Source: Rhodospirillaceae bacterium
Lineage (GTDB): Bacteria; Pseudomonadota; Alphaproteobacteria; CACIAM-22H2
Reading direction: 5' to 3'
Assembly (NCBI GenBank): GCA_022843945.1
Contig: JALHMR010000005.1
Coordinates: 62,001-126,000 of the forward strand
Length of the DNA: 64,000 bases
The notes beneath the pieces were generated by a model. That model searched no databases and was not told where the DNA came from. It saw only the letters and a program-made list of their open reading frames with translations. A program made the translations under genes and the position numbers. This document shows, in pieces, positions 48,402-59,244 of the stretch. How positions within the stretch are numbered: the first letter of the stretch is position 1; every line of letters begins with the position of its first letter.

Positions 48402-49322
48402 TCAGACGAGTCGCGCGGCAACCTGCATGCCGCCGACGACCCAGCCGATGAACTCATAGCGTCGGCCGCGGCGCGCGATGAATTCCTCGAAGGCGCGATA
48501 TTCGTGCTCCCGCCACGTGGGGTAGTTCAGGAATTCATCGAAGACGATGACGCTGCCCGGGACGAGGCGGCTGTCGAGCGCCTCGAACACCGTCCGGGTC
48601 GAGGTGTACAAGTCGCAGTCGACATGCAGGACGCGGACCGGTCCGGGATGCGCGGCGACAAACGGCGGCAAGGTGTCCTCGAAGCGGCCGACGACCAGAT
48701 GGGCGTTCGCTGGCAAGTCGGCCGGCAAGGCCGCTTGCTCGAACCGTCCGGCGGCGAAACCCGGCTGCCAGTCCTCCGGCAGCCCTTTGAAGCTGTCGAA
48801 ACCGAATATGGGCTGACCGGCAAGGGACGCGAGATGGCGGAGAGACAGGCCGTCGGCGACACCGAATTCGAGCACCAGGCCGGTCGCCGGCGCCTGGGCA
48901 AAGGCGTGCTGCCAGAGATCGGCGCGGAATCCGAAATGGGGCACCGCTGACAGGTGCTGCCGCGCGAAGGCGATGGAATCGAGCTTCGCTGCGAGCTTCC
49001 CCGCATCCCCGCCGGCGGCACGGCAGCGCTGGTAGGCAGCCTCGGCGCCGGCGCTGTCGGCACGCCGCTGAAGAGCGTCGCCCAGCGCCTCGAGGTTTAC
49101 CGCGTTATGCGGCTGCAGGACGGCGACCCGCTCGAAGCAGGCGACGGCCCCCGACACATCCCGGCGCCGAAGATAGGCGGTGCCCAGCAGATGCAGCGTC
49201 ACGGCGTTGTCCGGGGCCGCCGCCAGGACATCGCTATAGAGGGAGATTGCCGCGTCGAGCTCACCACGCCGGTGATGAGCGACAGCCGTGTCCAGTACGT
49301 CTTGCATCGATTTTTGCGCCAT
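48402..49322 (-). CDS. TPR protein with C-terminal TylF-like O-methyltransferase domain, about 306 aa
   Basis: N-terminal tetratricopeptide repeats (about residues 5-110; LGTAYLRRRDVSGAVACFE, LGDALQRRADSAGAEAAY) precede a class I methyltransferase. Its motifs are LVLEFGVADGLSLRHLA (motif I), IFGFDSFKGLPEDW, VDCDLYTSTRTV and VIVFDEFLNYPTW. The Asp-rich C-terminal motifs resemble metal-dependent TylF/MycF sugar O-methyltransferases. Several in-frame starts exist (49370, 49352, 49322); the one at 49322 begins the first repeat helix. Divergent from the TPR-dioxygenase gene with under 60 bp between starts. Confidence 0.78.
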   Translation of the reverse strand: MAQKSMQDVLDTAVAHHRRGELDAAISLYSDVLAAAPDNAVTLHLLGTAYLRRRDVSGAVACFERVAVLQPHNAVNLEALGDALQRRADSAGAEAAYQRCRAAGGDAGKLAAKLDSIAFARQHLSAVPHFGFRADLWQHAFAQAPATGLVLEFGVADGLSLRHLASLAGQPIFGFDSFKGLPEDWQPGFAAGRFEQAALPADLPANAHLVVGRFEDTLPPFVAAHPGPVRVLHVDCDLYTSTRTVFEALDSRLVPGSVIVFDEFLNYPTWREHEYRAFEEFIARRGRRYEFIGWVVGGMQVAARLV

Positions 49323-49379
49323 CGGGGCCAACTCTATATCATCCGGCCCCATTGTCTCGAAAGGCAGCAAGCAGCAGCG

Positions 49380-50813
49380 ATGTCAGCGGCGGACGTTCAG
49401 CGACTTTTGACGGAAGCGGCCGACGCCGTCCGTACCGGCGATCTCCACGCCGCCGCCCGCCTCACCGAGCAAGCCCTGGCCCTCGATCCGTCGAATGCCG
49501 ATAGCAGCATGGAGCTCGGTCGGCTGCTGCTCGCGCTCCGCCGGCCGGAAGACGCGGAAGCCGCCATGCGGCGCGGCCTCGCGGCGGCGCCCGGGCATTT
49601 CGGCCTGCTCGCCAATCTGGGCATTCACCTGTGCCAAACCGGGCGGCCCGAGGAGGGCATCGGGTGGCTGCGCCGGGCGACGGCCGTCGATCCCCGTTCG
49701 CCAGCGGCGCAGTACAACCTGGCGAACGCCCTGAAGTCGATCGGAGCCATCGATGAGTGTATCGATCGGTACCGCACGGTCCTGACCCTCGATGAGAGCT
49801 TCGCCCCCGCTTACCGCAACCTGGGAAACGCTCTTGTCTCGCGGGGCGACGTCGACGAAGCGGCGGCCGCCTATGCCAGGGCGACCGAGCTGCGGCATGG
49901 GCCCGCCGCCATTCGCCACCCTCGCGACCGGCAGTTCACGCACACCAGCGCCACCAAGCTGCGACACGACATCGAGCAGATCGCGCATCTCGCGTCGCGG
50001 CTCGGGCCCCGCGAGACGGTGGACGCCGGCCCCTACGAAGCCGCCCTGAAGGCGCTTCCCGCTGGCGCGCCCACGCATGCCGTTCCATTGCCGGAAACCG
50101 CGCGCGGCGCCCTCGCTCCCAGCTACAACCGGCTGTGGCATGTCTACGACGCGCCCGCCCGCGCCGGGGGCGCCGTGAGCCCGGGGATCGACCGCGCCGC
50201 CGTCGAGGCCGACTATGCGCTGAACCAGCCCGGCATCACCCACGTCGACGATTTTCTGCGGCCGGAAGCCCTCGCCGAGCTTCGCCGCTTCTGTCTCGAA
50301 TCGACCGTCTGGTTCAATTTCCAGTACGCCAATGGCTATCTCGGGGCGTTCTGGGAAGACGGCTTCTGGTGCCCGCTGCTGGCCCAGATCGCCGAGGAGT
50401 TGCGCCACGCTCTGCCGGGTATTTTCAAGCAGCACACGCTGCGCAAAGCCTGGGCGTTCAAGTACGACAGCCGCCTCTCCGGCATCCCCATGCACGCCGA
50501 TTTCGCGGCGGTGAACGTCAATTTCTGGATCACGCCGGACTCGGCCAATCTCGATCCGGCGCATGGCGGACTTGTCGTCTGGGACAAGGAGGCGCCGGCT
50601 GACTGGGATTTTGCGACCTACAACAAGGACGAGGCGGCGATGCGCGCGTTCCTGGCGCGCAGCGGTGCCCGCAGCGTGACCGTGCCGCATCGTCAGAACC
50701 GCGTCGTGATCTTCAACTCGGACCTCATTCACGCCACGGACCGTATCGCTTTCGCGGAAGGCTACGAGAACCGCCGGATCAACATCACGCTGCTTTACGG
50801 CGTGCGCGGTTAA
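49380..50813 (+). CDS. TPR protein with C-terminal 2-oxoglutarate/Fe(II) dioxygenase-like domain, 477 aa
   Basis: Four to five TPR units (about residues 5-165), a linker, then a domain whose iron site is visible as HAD in PMHADFAAVNVNFW and a distal His in NSDLIHATD, with RRINITLLYG after it. This fits a 2OG-Fe(II) hydroxylase (HxD...H) of the kind that hydroxylates proteins, peptides or amino acids. Start ATG 49380 (MSAADVQRLL). Divergent from the TPR-methyltransferase, so the two probably act on one pathway. Substrate unknown. Confidence 0.78.
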   Translation: MSAADVQRLLTEAADAVRTGDLHAAARLTEQALALDPSNADSSMELGRLLLALRRPEDAEAAMRRGLAAAPGHFGLLANLGIHLCQTGRPEEGIGWLRRATAVDPRSPAAQYNLANALKSIGAIDECIDRYRTVLTLDESFAPAYRNLGNALVSRGDVDEAAAAYARATELRHGPAAIRHPRDRQFTHTSATKLRHDIEQIAHLASRLGPRETVDAGPYEAALKALPAGAPTHAVPLPETARGALAPSYNRLWHVYDAPARAGGAVSPGIDRAAVEADYALNQPGITHVDDFLRPEALAELRRFCLESTVWFNFQYANGYLGAFWEDGFWCPLLAQIAEELRHALPGIFKQHTLRKAWAFKYDSRLSGIPMHADFAAVNVNFWITPDSANLDPAHGGLVVWDKEAPADWDFATYNKDEAAMRAFLARSGARSVTVPHRQNRVVIFNSDLIHATDRIAFAEGYENRRINITLLYGVRG

Positions 50814-51038
50814 GCAGCTGCACTGCGGTATCGTGCAGCAAGCCTGACACTTTCTTTCCAGCGCATTCGTCTTGACTCCGATCGCTTGCGGCGCGAGGCT
50901 TAAGGCGTTCACGGATGCTTTTCGTGACAGGCGAACGCTCCCGCTTCGCGGGATGAAGCGCCGCGCGGAGGTTCGTGGGCGACTGGTTCACTCAGCGAGG
51001 AGGCCATGCGCATGGAAACTCCACCGGGTCAACGATGC
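50814..51038. other. Gene-free stretch before a hairpin-rich region
   Basis: No convincing gene. It has a small CCCGC-TTC-GCGGG hairpin near 50938-50950 and a purine-rich run GCGAGGAGGCC around 50995. Together with the next segment it makes a gap of about 480 bp between the dioxygenase and DUF2076 genes. Confidence 0.5.
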
Positions 51039-51264
51039 GGCTCCGCCACGCTGCGGAGCCACAGTCCGGATTAGCGATCGCTATCCTGGCCGGGATAAAC
51101 CGGGCTGCCGAATAAAGCTTCTGTCGATAACGAAGCGATGACCCTGGTCGAGGCCAGACCACGGCTCAATCCTTCGTCCCAAGAACCGCTCTTGGAGCGG
51201 AAAACGGCTATCAGCCGATAGAGAGCCCCGCCTCCCTTGAATGGGACGGGGCTCTCGCGGTTTT
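51039..51264 (+). ncRNA. Candidate structured RNA region
   Basis: Several successive hairpins: GGCTCCGC/GCGGAGCC (51039-51060), CCGCT/AGCGG (around 51186-51200), CGGCT/AGCCG (around 51205-51217), then a long stem ending in TTTT (51221-51264). No open frame, and dissimilar to the rRNA, tRNA, tmRNA, RNase P or SRP patterns I know. An independent small RNA on this strand is possible; an untranslated end of the neighbouring gene is the alternative. Confidence 0.35.
51221..51264. terminator. Strong terminator hairpin upstream of the DUF2076 stop
   Basis: GAGAGCCCCG (51221-51230) pairs with CGGGGCTCTC (51247-51256), with an inner TCCC/GGGA helix and the loop TTGAAT, followed by GCGGTTTT. It ends transcription on the plus strand and could serve the minus-strand DUF2076 gene too. 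Confidence 0.8.
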
Positions 51265-51300
51265 AGCGGACGCGGTTTTAGCGGTGGCGGTTTTACTCCA
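51256..51300. repeat. 15-bp tandem repeats carrying in-frame stop codons of the DUF2076 gene
   Basis: Near-identical copies of CGCGGTTTTAGCGG(A/T) at 51256-51270 and 51271-51285, and a diverged third copy (GGCGGTTTTACTCCA) at 51286-51300. Each carries TTA, a TAA stop on the minus strand; the unit length keeps them in the same frame. The third copy holds the real stop of the gene. Confidence 0.8.
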
Positions 51301-51829
51301 TGCCGCCGCCGTCACCCCCGCCAGCATCCCAGCCGGACGGCTCCTCGCGCCCCATCTCTTGTGCCGGCATTTCGGCCGCGGCCGCTTCGTTGCTGCCCAG
51401 CATCTGGCCGATGAGGTTGCCGAGCAGCATGCCGCCGGCGACACCCATCATCATCTGCATGGCGCCCACCATGAAGCTCGGCCGACTCTGGCCGCCCCAC
51501 GGGCCACGCTGGTTCTCAAACATGCCAGGCCGGTAGCCCGGCGCATGCACCGGCTGCGGCGGCCGGCTGGAACCGCCGCCGAACAGCGAGCCCAGCATGC
51601 CGCCCTGCCTGCGCTGCGCTTCCCATTCGAGATGCTGGATGCGGTTCTGCGCCTCGGCCATCGCATGCTCCGAGGCGATGGCGGCCTGGGCCAGATAATA
51701 GGCGGCACCCGGGACGGCCGCGACCTTCTCGGCGATCAGCTTCTCTGCCTCGGGGTCGCGGGCCGGTTTGTCCGCTTCGGCCATGCGCTTGAAATAGCCT
51801 TCGATGATCTCGCGATCGCCTGTTTCCAT
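51293..51829 (-). CDS. DUF2076 family protein, 178 aa
   Basis: The start METGDREIIEGYFKRM at 51829 has GGGAGAT ahead; upstream in-frame starts add an unlikely lead. The N-terminal helical part (DPEAEKLIAEKV, AYYLAQAAIASEHAMAEA) is the DUF2076 core. A Gly/Pro/Arg-rich linker, a hydrophobic glycine-rich segment (about residues 120-150, VGAMQMMMGVAGGMLLGNLIG) and an acidic Gly-rich tail follow. Function unknown. Stop within tandem repeats. Confidence 0.8.
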   Translation of the reverse strand: METGDREIIEGYFKRMAEADKPARDPEAEKLIAEKVAAVPGAAYYLAQAAIASEHAMAEAQNRIQHLEWEAQRRQGGMLGSLFGGGSSRPPQPVHAPGYRPGMFENQRGPWGGQSRPSFMVGAMQMMMGVAGGMLLGNLIGQMLGSNEAAAAEMPAQEMGREEPSGWDAGGGDGGGME

Positions 51830-51967
51830 GACGGCATCTCCCTGCATTGAACGGCCGTTCGCGGCCATCGGTCTTATGTGGTGACCCGATACAGGGTTTG
51901 CCAAACCGCCGCAACGCGTCGGGTGCCAGGTGGACGAAATTTAATGCGGCGGCAACATTGCCGGCCG

Positions 51968-52699
51968 TCAGGCCCGGCTGTGCAGGTGCCGGTCGAGGGA
52001 CAGAAGAGCCGCGTTGACCACCGCGGCAAAAACGACCAGCAGCAGGGTGAGCGCCATGATCGCGTCCATGTTATGCCGGGTCATGGCCTGCAGCAGCATG
52101 TGGCCGAGGCCGCGCTGCGCCCCGAACATCTCACCCAGCAGCGTGCCGATCAGGGTCAGTGAGAAGCCGACCCGGATGCCGGTGACGATCTCCGGCAGGG
52201 CGGCGGGGATCAGGATCTTGCGCGTCGCCGAGAGCGGCGACATCCGCAGCACCTGGCCGGTGCGCAGGTAGACCGGGTTGATGTTGCGGATAGCGTTCAG
52301 GGCGAAGATCGAGATCGGCACGATGCCATGGATGGCGCCGAAGGCCACCTTGGCCGGCATGCCGATGCCGAAGATCAGCAGGATCACCGGATAGAGCGTC
52401 ACCTTGGGGATGGAATAGAGCGCCACCAGGATGGGTTCTGCCACGTCGCCGGCGAGGCGGCTGGCGCCCAGCGTCAGGCCGATGAACAGGCCGATCCCCA
52501 TGGCGATGGCGAAGGCCTCGGCGAAAGCCAGCAGGGTCTCGCGCAAATGCGGCCAGAAGCCCGGATCGGCGAGCAGCGCCAGGGCATGGCGCGCGGTGAC
52601 CAGGGGCGAGCGCAGCGCGATGTCGCCGACGATCCAGTGGAAGACCTGCCACGCCGCTACCACGATCAGGATCAGCAGCAGGGAGTCGCGCGCCTTCAT
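51968..52699 (-). CDS. ABC transporter permease (SsuC/TauC type), 243 aa
   Basis: About six hydrophobic segments. ALYSIPKVTLYPVILLIFGIGMPAK and the coupling loop region MSPLSATRKILIPAALPEIVTGIR (EAA-type) identify a BPD permease of nitrate/sulfonate/taurine-type importers. Start ATG 52699 overlaps the preceding permease stop (ATGA). Second of two permeases in this operon. Confidence 0.9.
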   Translation of the reverse strand: MKARDSLLLILIVVAAWQVFHWIVGDIALRSPLVTARHALALLADPGFWPHLRETLLAFAEAFAIAMGIGLFIGLTLGASRLAGDVAEPILVALYSIPKVTLYPVILLIFGIGMPAKVAFGAIHGIVPISIFALNAIRNINPVYLRTGQVLRMSPLSATRKILIPAALPEIVTGIRVGFSLTLIGTLLGEMFGAQRGLGHMLLQAMTRHNMDAIMALTLLLVVFAAVVNAALLSLDRHLHSRA

Positions 52700-53445
52700 C
52701 GCCGCCGCCGCGCCATCAGGCGCTTCTCCCAGGTATGGAGCGACATGTTGACGCTGATCACGATCACCAGGATGAACAGGATCAGAGAGTACATCAGCGG
52801 GTTGTCGAAGTTGTTGTAGGCGTAGGCGATCTCGTAGCCGATGCCGCGGCTCGAGGTGATGAACTCGGCGCCGATCACGCCGATGAAGGAATAGGCCACG
52901 GCCAGCTTGAAGCCGGTGAAGATGTAGGGCGTGGCATAAGGCAGCCGGATGCGCCGCGCCGTGCGCCAGACGCTCATCCGGTGGACCTGCGCCGCCTTGA
53001 GCAGCACGCGCGGCACGCGGTCGAGGCCGTTGATGGTGTTGATGATCACCGCCATCACCGCCAGCAGGAAGCCGATGCAGATCTGCGGCATGTCGCCCAG
53101 CCCGAAGATCACGATGAGCAGCGGGTAGAAGGCGTACATCGGGATGGCGTAGTAGGTCGCGAACAGCGGATCGAAGATGCGGCGCACCGCCGGCGCGCCC
53201 TGCAGCAGCGTGCCGGCGGCGACACCGACGATCATCGACGAGGCAATGGCCATGGCGACGTTGCTCAGGGTCACCGTGATGTCGATCTTGAACTTGCCCG
53301 AGGCGAGGACGCCGACCAGCGCCGTGGCCATCTCCGAGGGCGGGATGATGGTGAAGCGCGGCACGATGCCGGTGCGGATCAGCAGTTCCAGCGCCACGAC
53401 CGCGCCGACGATCACCGCCAGGCGGAGCAGGCCGACGCGGGTCAC
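52696..53445 (-). CDS. ABC transporter permease (SsuC/TauC type), 249 aa
   Basis: Six hydrophobic segments; YYAIPMYAFYPLLIVIFGLGDMP and the EAA-type loop MSVWRTARRIRLPYATPYIF. GTG start at 53445 overlaps the ATPase gene stop (GTGA). Pairs with the following permease as a heterodimeric channel. Confidence 0.9.
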   Translation of the reverse strand: MTRVGLLRLAVIVGAVVALELLIRTGIVPRFTIIPPSEMATALVGVLASGKFKIDITVTLSNVAMAIASSMIVGVAAGTLLQGAPAVRRIFDPLFATYYAIPMYAFYPLLIVIFGLGDMPQICIGFLLAVMAVIINTINGLDRVPRVLLKAAQVHRMSVWRTARRIRLPYATPYIFTGFKLAVAYSFIGVIGAEFITSSRGIGYEIAYAYNNFDNPLMYSLILFILVIVISVNMSLHTWEKRLMARRRR

Positions 53446-54281
53446 CGGGCGATCCGGCTATGGCCCATCGCGCGCAGGGATTCGGCGCGCAGCAGGGTCC
53501 AGATGCGGCTGGTGAGCTGGCCAAAGCGGCTATCGGCGACGATCGTGCTGTCGCGCTCGCGCGGCCAGCCGGTCTTCACCAGTTCCAGGAAACGGCCAGG
53601 CCGGGCCGACATCACGCCGACCCGGTCGGCGAGCATAGTCGCCTCGTCGAGCGCGTGGGTGATGAGCAGGACCGTGGCGCCCGTCTCGCGCCACAGGCGC
53701 AGAAGCTCGTCGCCCATCAGCAGGCGCGTCTGCTGGTCCAGCGCCCCGAACGGCTCGTCGAGCAGGATCAGGCGCGGCTCCAGCACCAGGGTGCGTGCGA
53801 TGCACACGCGCTGGCGCATGCCGCCCGAGAGCTGCGCCGGATAGGCCTGGGTGAAATCGCCCAGCCCCATGAAGTTCAGCGCGTAGCTGACCTTCTCCTT
53901 GACCGTCGCCTCGGGCGTGCCGATCTCGCGCAGGCCGAAGGCCACGTTGTCGGTGACGGTCAGCCAGGGAAAGCTGGCATCCTCCTGGAAGACGACCCCG
54001 ACACCGTCGGGCACGGCGCCGTTCACCGACCGGCCTTCGAAGGTGATGCTGCCGGCTGAGACCGTCGCCAGGCCGGCCATGACGTCGAGCAGGGTCGACT
54101 TGCCGCAGCCCGAGGGGCCGACCACCGCGAAGAACTCGCCCGGGGCCAGGTCGAGATCGATCGGCCCGAGGGCGTGCAGGGCCGGCTGCGCGGCGCGGCC
54201 GGGATAGATCCGGCTCACGCCGCGCAGCGAGACATGGACGGCCCCGGATGCGGGAGCCGGCGAAGCCCCCGCCAGGCTCAC
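53442..54281 (-). CDS. ABC transporter ATP-binding protein (SsuB/TauB type), 279 aa
   Basis: Walker A GPSGCGKST, Q-loop FQEDASFPWLTV, signature LSGGMRQRVCIARTL and Walker B LILLDEPFGALDQ, with THALDEA after it. Typical of nitrate/sulfonate/taurine/thiamine-precursor importers. The GTG at 54281 overlaps the binding-protein stop and is preferred over an ATG at 54422 that lies inside that gene. Confidence 0.92.
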   Translation of the reverse strand: MSLAGASPAPASGAVHVSLRGVSRIYPGRAAQPALHALGPIDLDLAPGEFFAVVGPSGCGKSTLLDVMAGLATVSAGSITFEGRSVNGAVPDGVGVVFQEDASFPWLTVTDNVAFGLREIGTPEATVKEKVSYALNFMGLGDFTQAYPAQLSGGMRQRVCIARTLVLEPRLILLDEPFGALDQQTRLLMGDELLRLWRETGATVLLITHALDEATMLADRVGVMSARPGRFLELVKTGWPRERDSTIVADSRFGQLTSRIWTLLRAESLRAMGHSRIAR

Positions 54282-55291
54282 TTCTTGGACTTGAGGTCGT
54301 TGGGCAGGAACGACTCGTCGACCAGCTTCGACCAGTCGGCCTCGCCCTGCAGGGCGCCGACCAGCTTTTGGGCACGGATCATGTTGTCCATGGTCTCGAG
54401 GCGCAGATCGCCCGGCCCCCAATACGGGATGCCGCCCTTCTTTTCCGAGGCGATCAGGTTGTTCACCACCTTCTCGGTCACGGCCGCGTCGAGATTGTAG
54501 GCCTTGGCGATGATGCGCGAGGATTCAGGGACGTTGGCGATCATGTACTCGACCCCCTTGCGCCGCGCCTGGATCACGCCGCGGATGAAGTCGCCCTTGG
54601 TCCGCGCCGCCTCGCCCGTCGTGACGCCGACGACGTTGCTCAGCGGCGGCAGCACGTCGGTCGCCTCGGCGATGATACGGAACTTGCCGGGGTTGAGCGT
54701 CCACAGCGGATCGGCCACGACCATGACGTCGATGCCGCCCAGCTCGAGCGCCGTCAGGCCGGCGCCGAAGCCGCCGGTGCGGATGAGCTCGACGTCGGCG
54801 GTCTGGAACTTCTCACGCTCGAGCATCAGGACCTGCAGGGCCTGGCTGGTGGAGCGCGGGTTGGTGTAGCCGAGCTTCTTGCCCTTGATGTCCTTGAGCG
54901 ACTTCACCGGCGAGTTGGGCATCACCAGCCAGGCGAACTCCGCCACCGTGTGCACGTTGCCGCTGATGATCCTGAGATCGGCCCCGCCCTGCACCGCCGA
55001 GACCACGGCGCCCACCGCGGCCTCGCCGTAGGCTAACTTGCCGCCGAGCAGGTTGCGGATGGTGGTGCCGCCGCCGTCCGAGCTCAAGATGCCGGTGACA
55101 TCGATCTTGAACTCCTTGAAGAAGCCCTTCTCCATGGCCACTGCGAACGGCATGCCGTTGGTGGTCTGGGCGTAGTTGGAAACGACGATCTCCTCGGCCA
55201 GCGCCGGCGCGAGCGACAGGACGCCGAGGATCGCGGCGGCAGCCAGGGCGCGGATCGGACGCGGGACTGGAACGGGCCTCAAGGCGGGCAT
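54278..55291 (-). CDS. ABC transporter substrate-binding protein (SsuA/NMT1-like), 337 aa
   Basis: A signal peptide with a Pro/Arg-rich start precedes a periplasmic fold: VSNYAQTTNGMPFAVAMEKGFF, ILSSDGGGTTIRNLLGG, AVQGGADLRIISGNVH and GFGAGLTALELGGIDVMV. These are the ligand-loop positions of the NMT1/SsuA group, which bind sulfonates, pyrimidines or aromatic acids. First gene of a four-gene operon with three stop-start overlaps. An RraA-like aldolase gene diverges from it. Confidence 0.88.
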   Translation of the reverse strand: MPALRPVPVPRPIRALAAAAILGVLSLAPALAEEIVVSNYAQTTNGMPFAVAMEKGFFKEFKIDVTGILSSDGGGTTIRNLLGGKLAYGEAAVGAVVSAVQGGADLRIISGNVHTVAEFAWLVMPNSPVKSLKDIKGKKLGYTNPRSTSQALQVLMLEREKFQTADVELIRTGGFGAGLTALELGGIDVMVVADPLWTLNPGKFRIIAEATDVLPPLSNVVGVTTGEAARTKGDFIRGVIQARRKGVEYMIANVPESSRIIAKAYNLDAAVTEKVVNNLIASEKKGGIPYWGPGDLRLETMDNMIRAQKLVGALQGEADWSKLVDESFLPNDLKSKK

Positions 55292-55483
55292 GGGCGATCT
55301 CCCTTTGCGTTATGTCGATCCGGTCGGATGCCGGCTCGCTTGCGACAGAGACTAGCGAACCCGGCCGGCCGCCGACAGTACCGATGTATTGCCGCTCGCC
55401 GGACAAGCCCCTACCTTTGCGGCGCTTCGAGATTCCTCCATTTGCGGCAGTGGGATGACTCCCACGGCGGAACAGGGTCGGTC

Positions 55484-56176
55484 ATGGACGGCGAGACGGC
55501 GGCGCTAACGGCACGGCTGAAAAAACTGGGCACCACGGTGATCAGCGACGTGCTCGACAATTGCGGCTATCCCGAGCAGTCGCTGGCCAGCGCCATCAAG
55601 CCGCTCGATCGCGGCATGCGGCTCGCCGGACCGGCGGTGTGTTTCTCGGGCATGGCGATCGCCGAAGCCCGCGGCGCAGCCCTCTCCACCTACGAGATGG
55701 ACAGGCACGTGACACCGGGCTCGGTCATCGTCATCGCCACCAACGGCCACGCGACCAGCGCCATCGTCGGCGGGCTGATGGCGCTGGGCTTCGCCCGGCA
55801 GGGCTGCGGCGGCATCGTCTGCGACGGCGGCGTGCGCGACGTGCAGGAGATCCTCGACATCCCGCTGCCAACCTTCAGCAGCCACGTGACGCCGCTCAAC
55901 TCCAATCGCTGGTGGCAGCTCACCGGCGCCAACGTCACCGTCACCCTGCCCGGCCAGGCCTCGGCCACGGTCACCGTCTCGGCCGGGGACTATGTCGTCG
56001 GCGATGCCGACGGCGTGCTGGTGGTGCCGCAGGCCATCGCCGCCGCGGTAACGGCCTGGGCGGAGAAGCTGGCCGCCATCGAGGAGACGATCGTGCGCCA
56101 GCTCACGGCCGGAGAGCCACGGTCGACGGTCTTCCAGGCCAACCCGCGCTTCGCCCATATCGAGAAGCTGCGCTAG
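55484..56176 (+). CDS. RraA-family aldolase-like protein, 230 aa
   Basis: RraA/4-hydroxy-4-methyl-2-oxoglutarate aldolase fold: ISDVLDNCGYP near residue 20, RLAGPAVCFSG, ATNGHATSAIVGGLMA and the metal/phosphate motif CDGGVRDVQEI. Members either cleave hydroxy-oxo acids (with Mg2+) or regulate RNase E. The GGVRD and GxxA loops favour an aldolase. Divergent from the SsuA-type transporter with 190 bp between, which suggests a shared catabolic substrate. Confidence 0.82.
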   Translation: MDGETAALTARLKKLGTTVISDVLDNCGYPEQSLASAIKPLDRGMRLAGPAVCFSGMAIAEARGAALSTYEMDRHVTPGSVIVIATNGHATSAIVGGLMALGFARQGCGGIVCDGGVRDVQEILDIPLPTFSSHVTPLNSNRWWQLTGANVTVTLPGQASATVTVSAGDYVVGDADGVLVVPQAIAAAVTAWAEKLAAIEETIVRQLTAGEPRSTVFQANPRFAHIEKLR

Positions 56177-56194
56177 TTCTGTAGAGTACCGGCC

Positions 56195-56346
56195 ATGGCT
56201 CCCGAGTCGCCGCCGACCGTCTGCCCCTGGTGCCAGCGCCCTACCCGCCCCGTCTGGGTGCACGGCCACGGCCAGTGCGAGCACTGCCGGATCAATATCG
56301 AGCCCTGCTGCTCGGGCGATGCAGCCTGTCCAACGGCCGGACCGGC

Positions 56347-56365
<19 letters not shown>
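56195..56365 (+). CDS. Zinc-ribbon protein of 56 residues
   Basis: A small gene 18 bp after the aldolase. It begins MAPESPPTVCPWCQRPTRP and has two CxxC knuckles (CPWC at 10-13, CEHC at 28-31), then a CC pair and a Cys-rich end. Its last 19 bases overlap the end of the convergent hybrid kinase. Metal binding is likely; a role in DNA, RNA or protein binding is not clear. Confidence 0.7.
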
Positions 56366-58791
<2,426 letters not shown>

Positions 58792-59055
58792 GACGGCGAG
58801 CGCCGCCAGCGCGACGCCCGACGGCGTGATGCCCGCCGCGGCGTAACGGCCGTTCCAGGATGCAAGAAGACGTGTCGTATCGTCGCGCAGCCCGACCCCC
58901 CCAACAGCGCAAAGGCGCTGGAGGCGAGTAGGGTATTCGCCTATGGTTAGGGCCTCGTTAAAAATGCCTCCAATTGCAACGAGTTCGGCCTTCAGCTGCC
59001 CGATGCCCTACGGTCGTAACGCGCGGACATCGCCTGGTGCGTTTCTGCCGATCCA

Positions 59056-59244
59056 ATGGGCAGCCCTGTGACCACCAGCCCCTGCATCGGCGTCTGCCGA
59101 CTCGACCCGGTCACCCAGGTCTGCGCCGGCTGCTTTCGCACCATCGGCGAAATCGTCGCCTGGCCCGACCTGCCAGAGGACGAGCGCCGAGCCATCGTGA
59201 CGCGGCTCAAGGCCTCGCAACTTCCCAAGCCGACTGACCCGTGA
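59056..59244 (+). CDS. DUF1289 protein, 62 aa
   Basis: Starts at an ATG and has the DUF1289 signature SPCIGVCRLDPVTQVCAGCFR, whose four cysteines probably hold an Fe-S cluster or zinc. Followed by GEIVAWPDL. Role unknown. The stop overlaps the GTG start of the TSUP gene, so the two are coupled. Confidence 0.85.
   Translation: MGSPVTTSPCIGVCRLDPVTQVCAGCFRTIGEIVAWPDLPEDERRAIVTRLKASQLPKPTDP

Noticed and set aside
51000-51264. tmRNA, RNase P RNA or SRP RNA
   Set aside because: None of the signature sequences of these RNAs could be found by eye. Only hairpins and a terminator support an RNA here.
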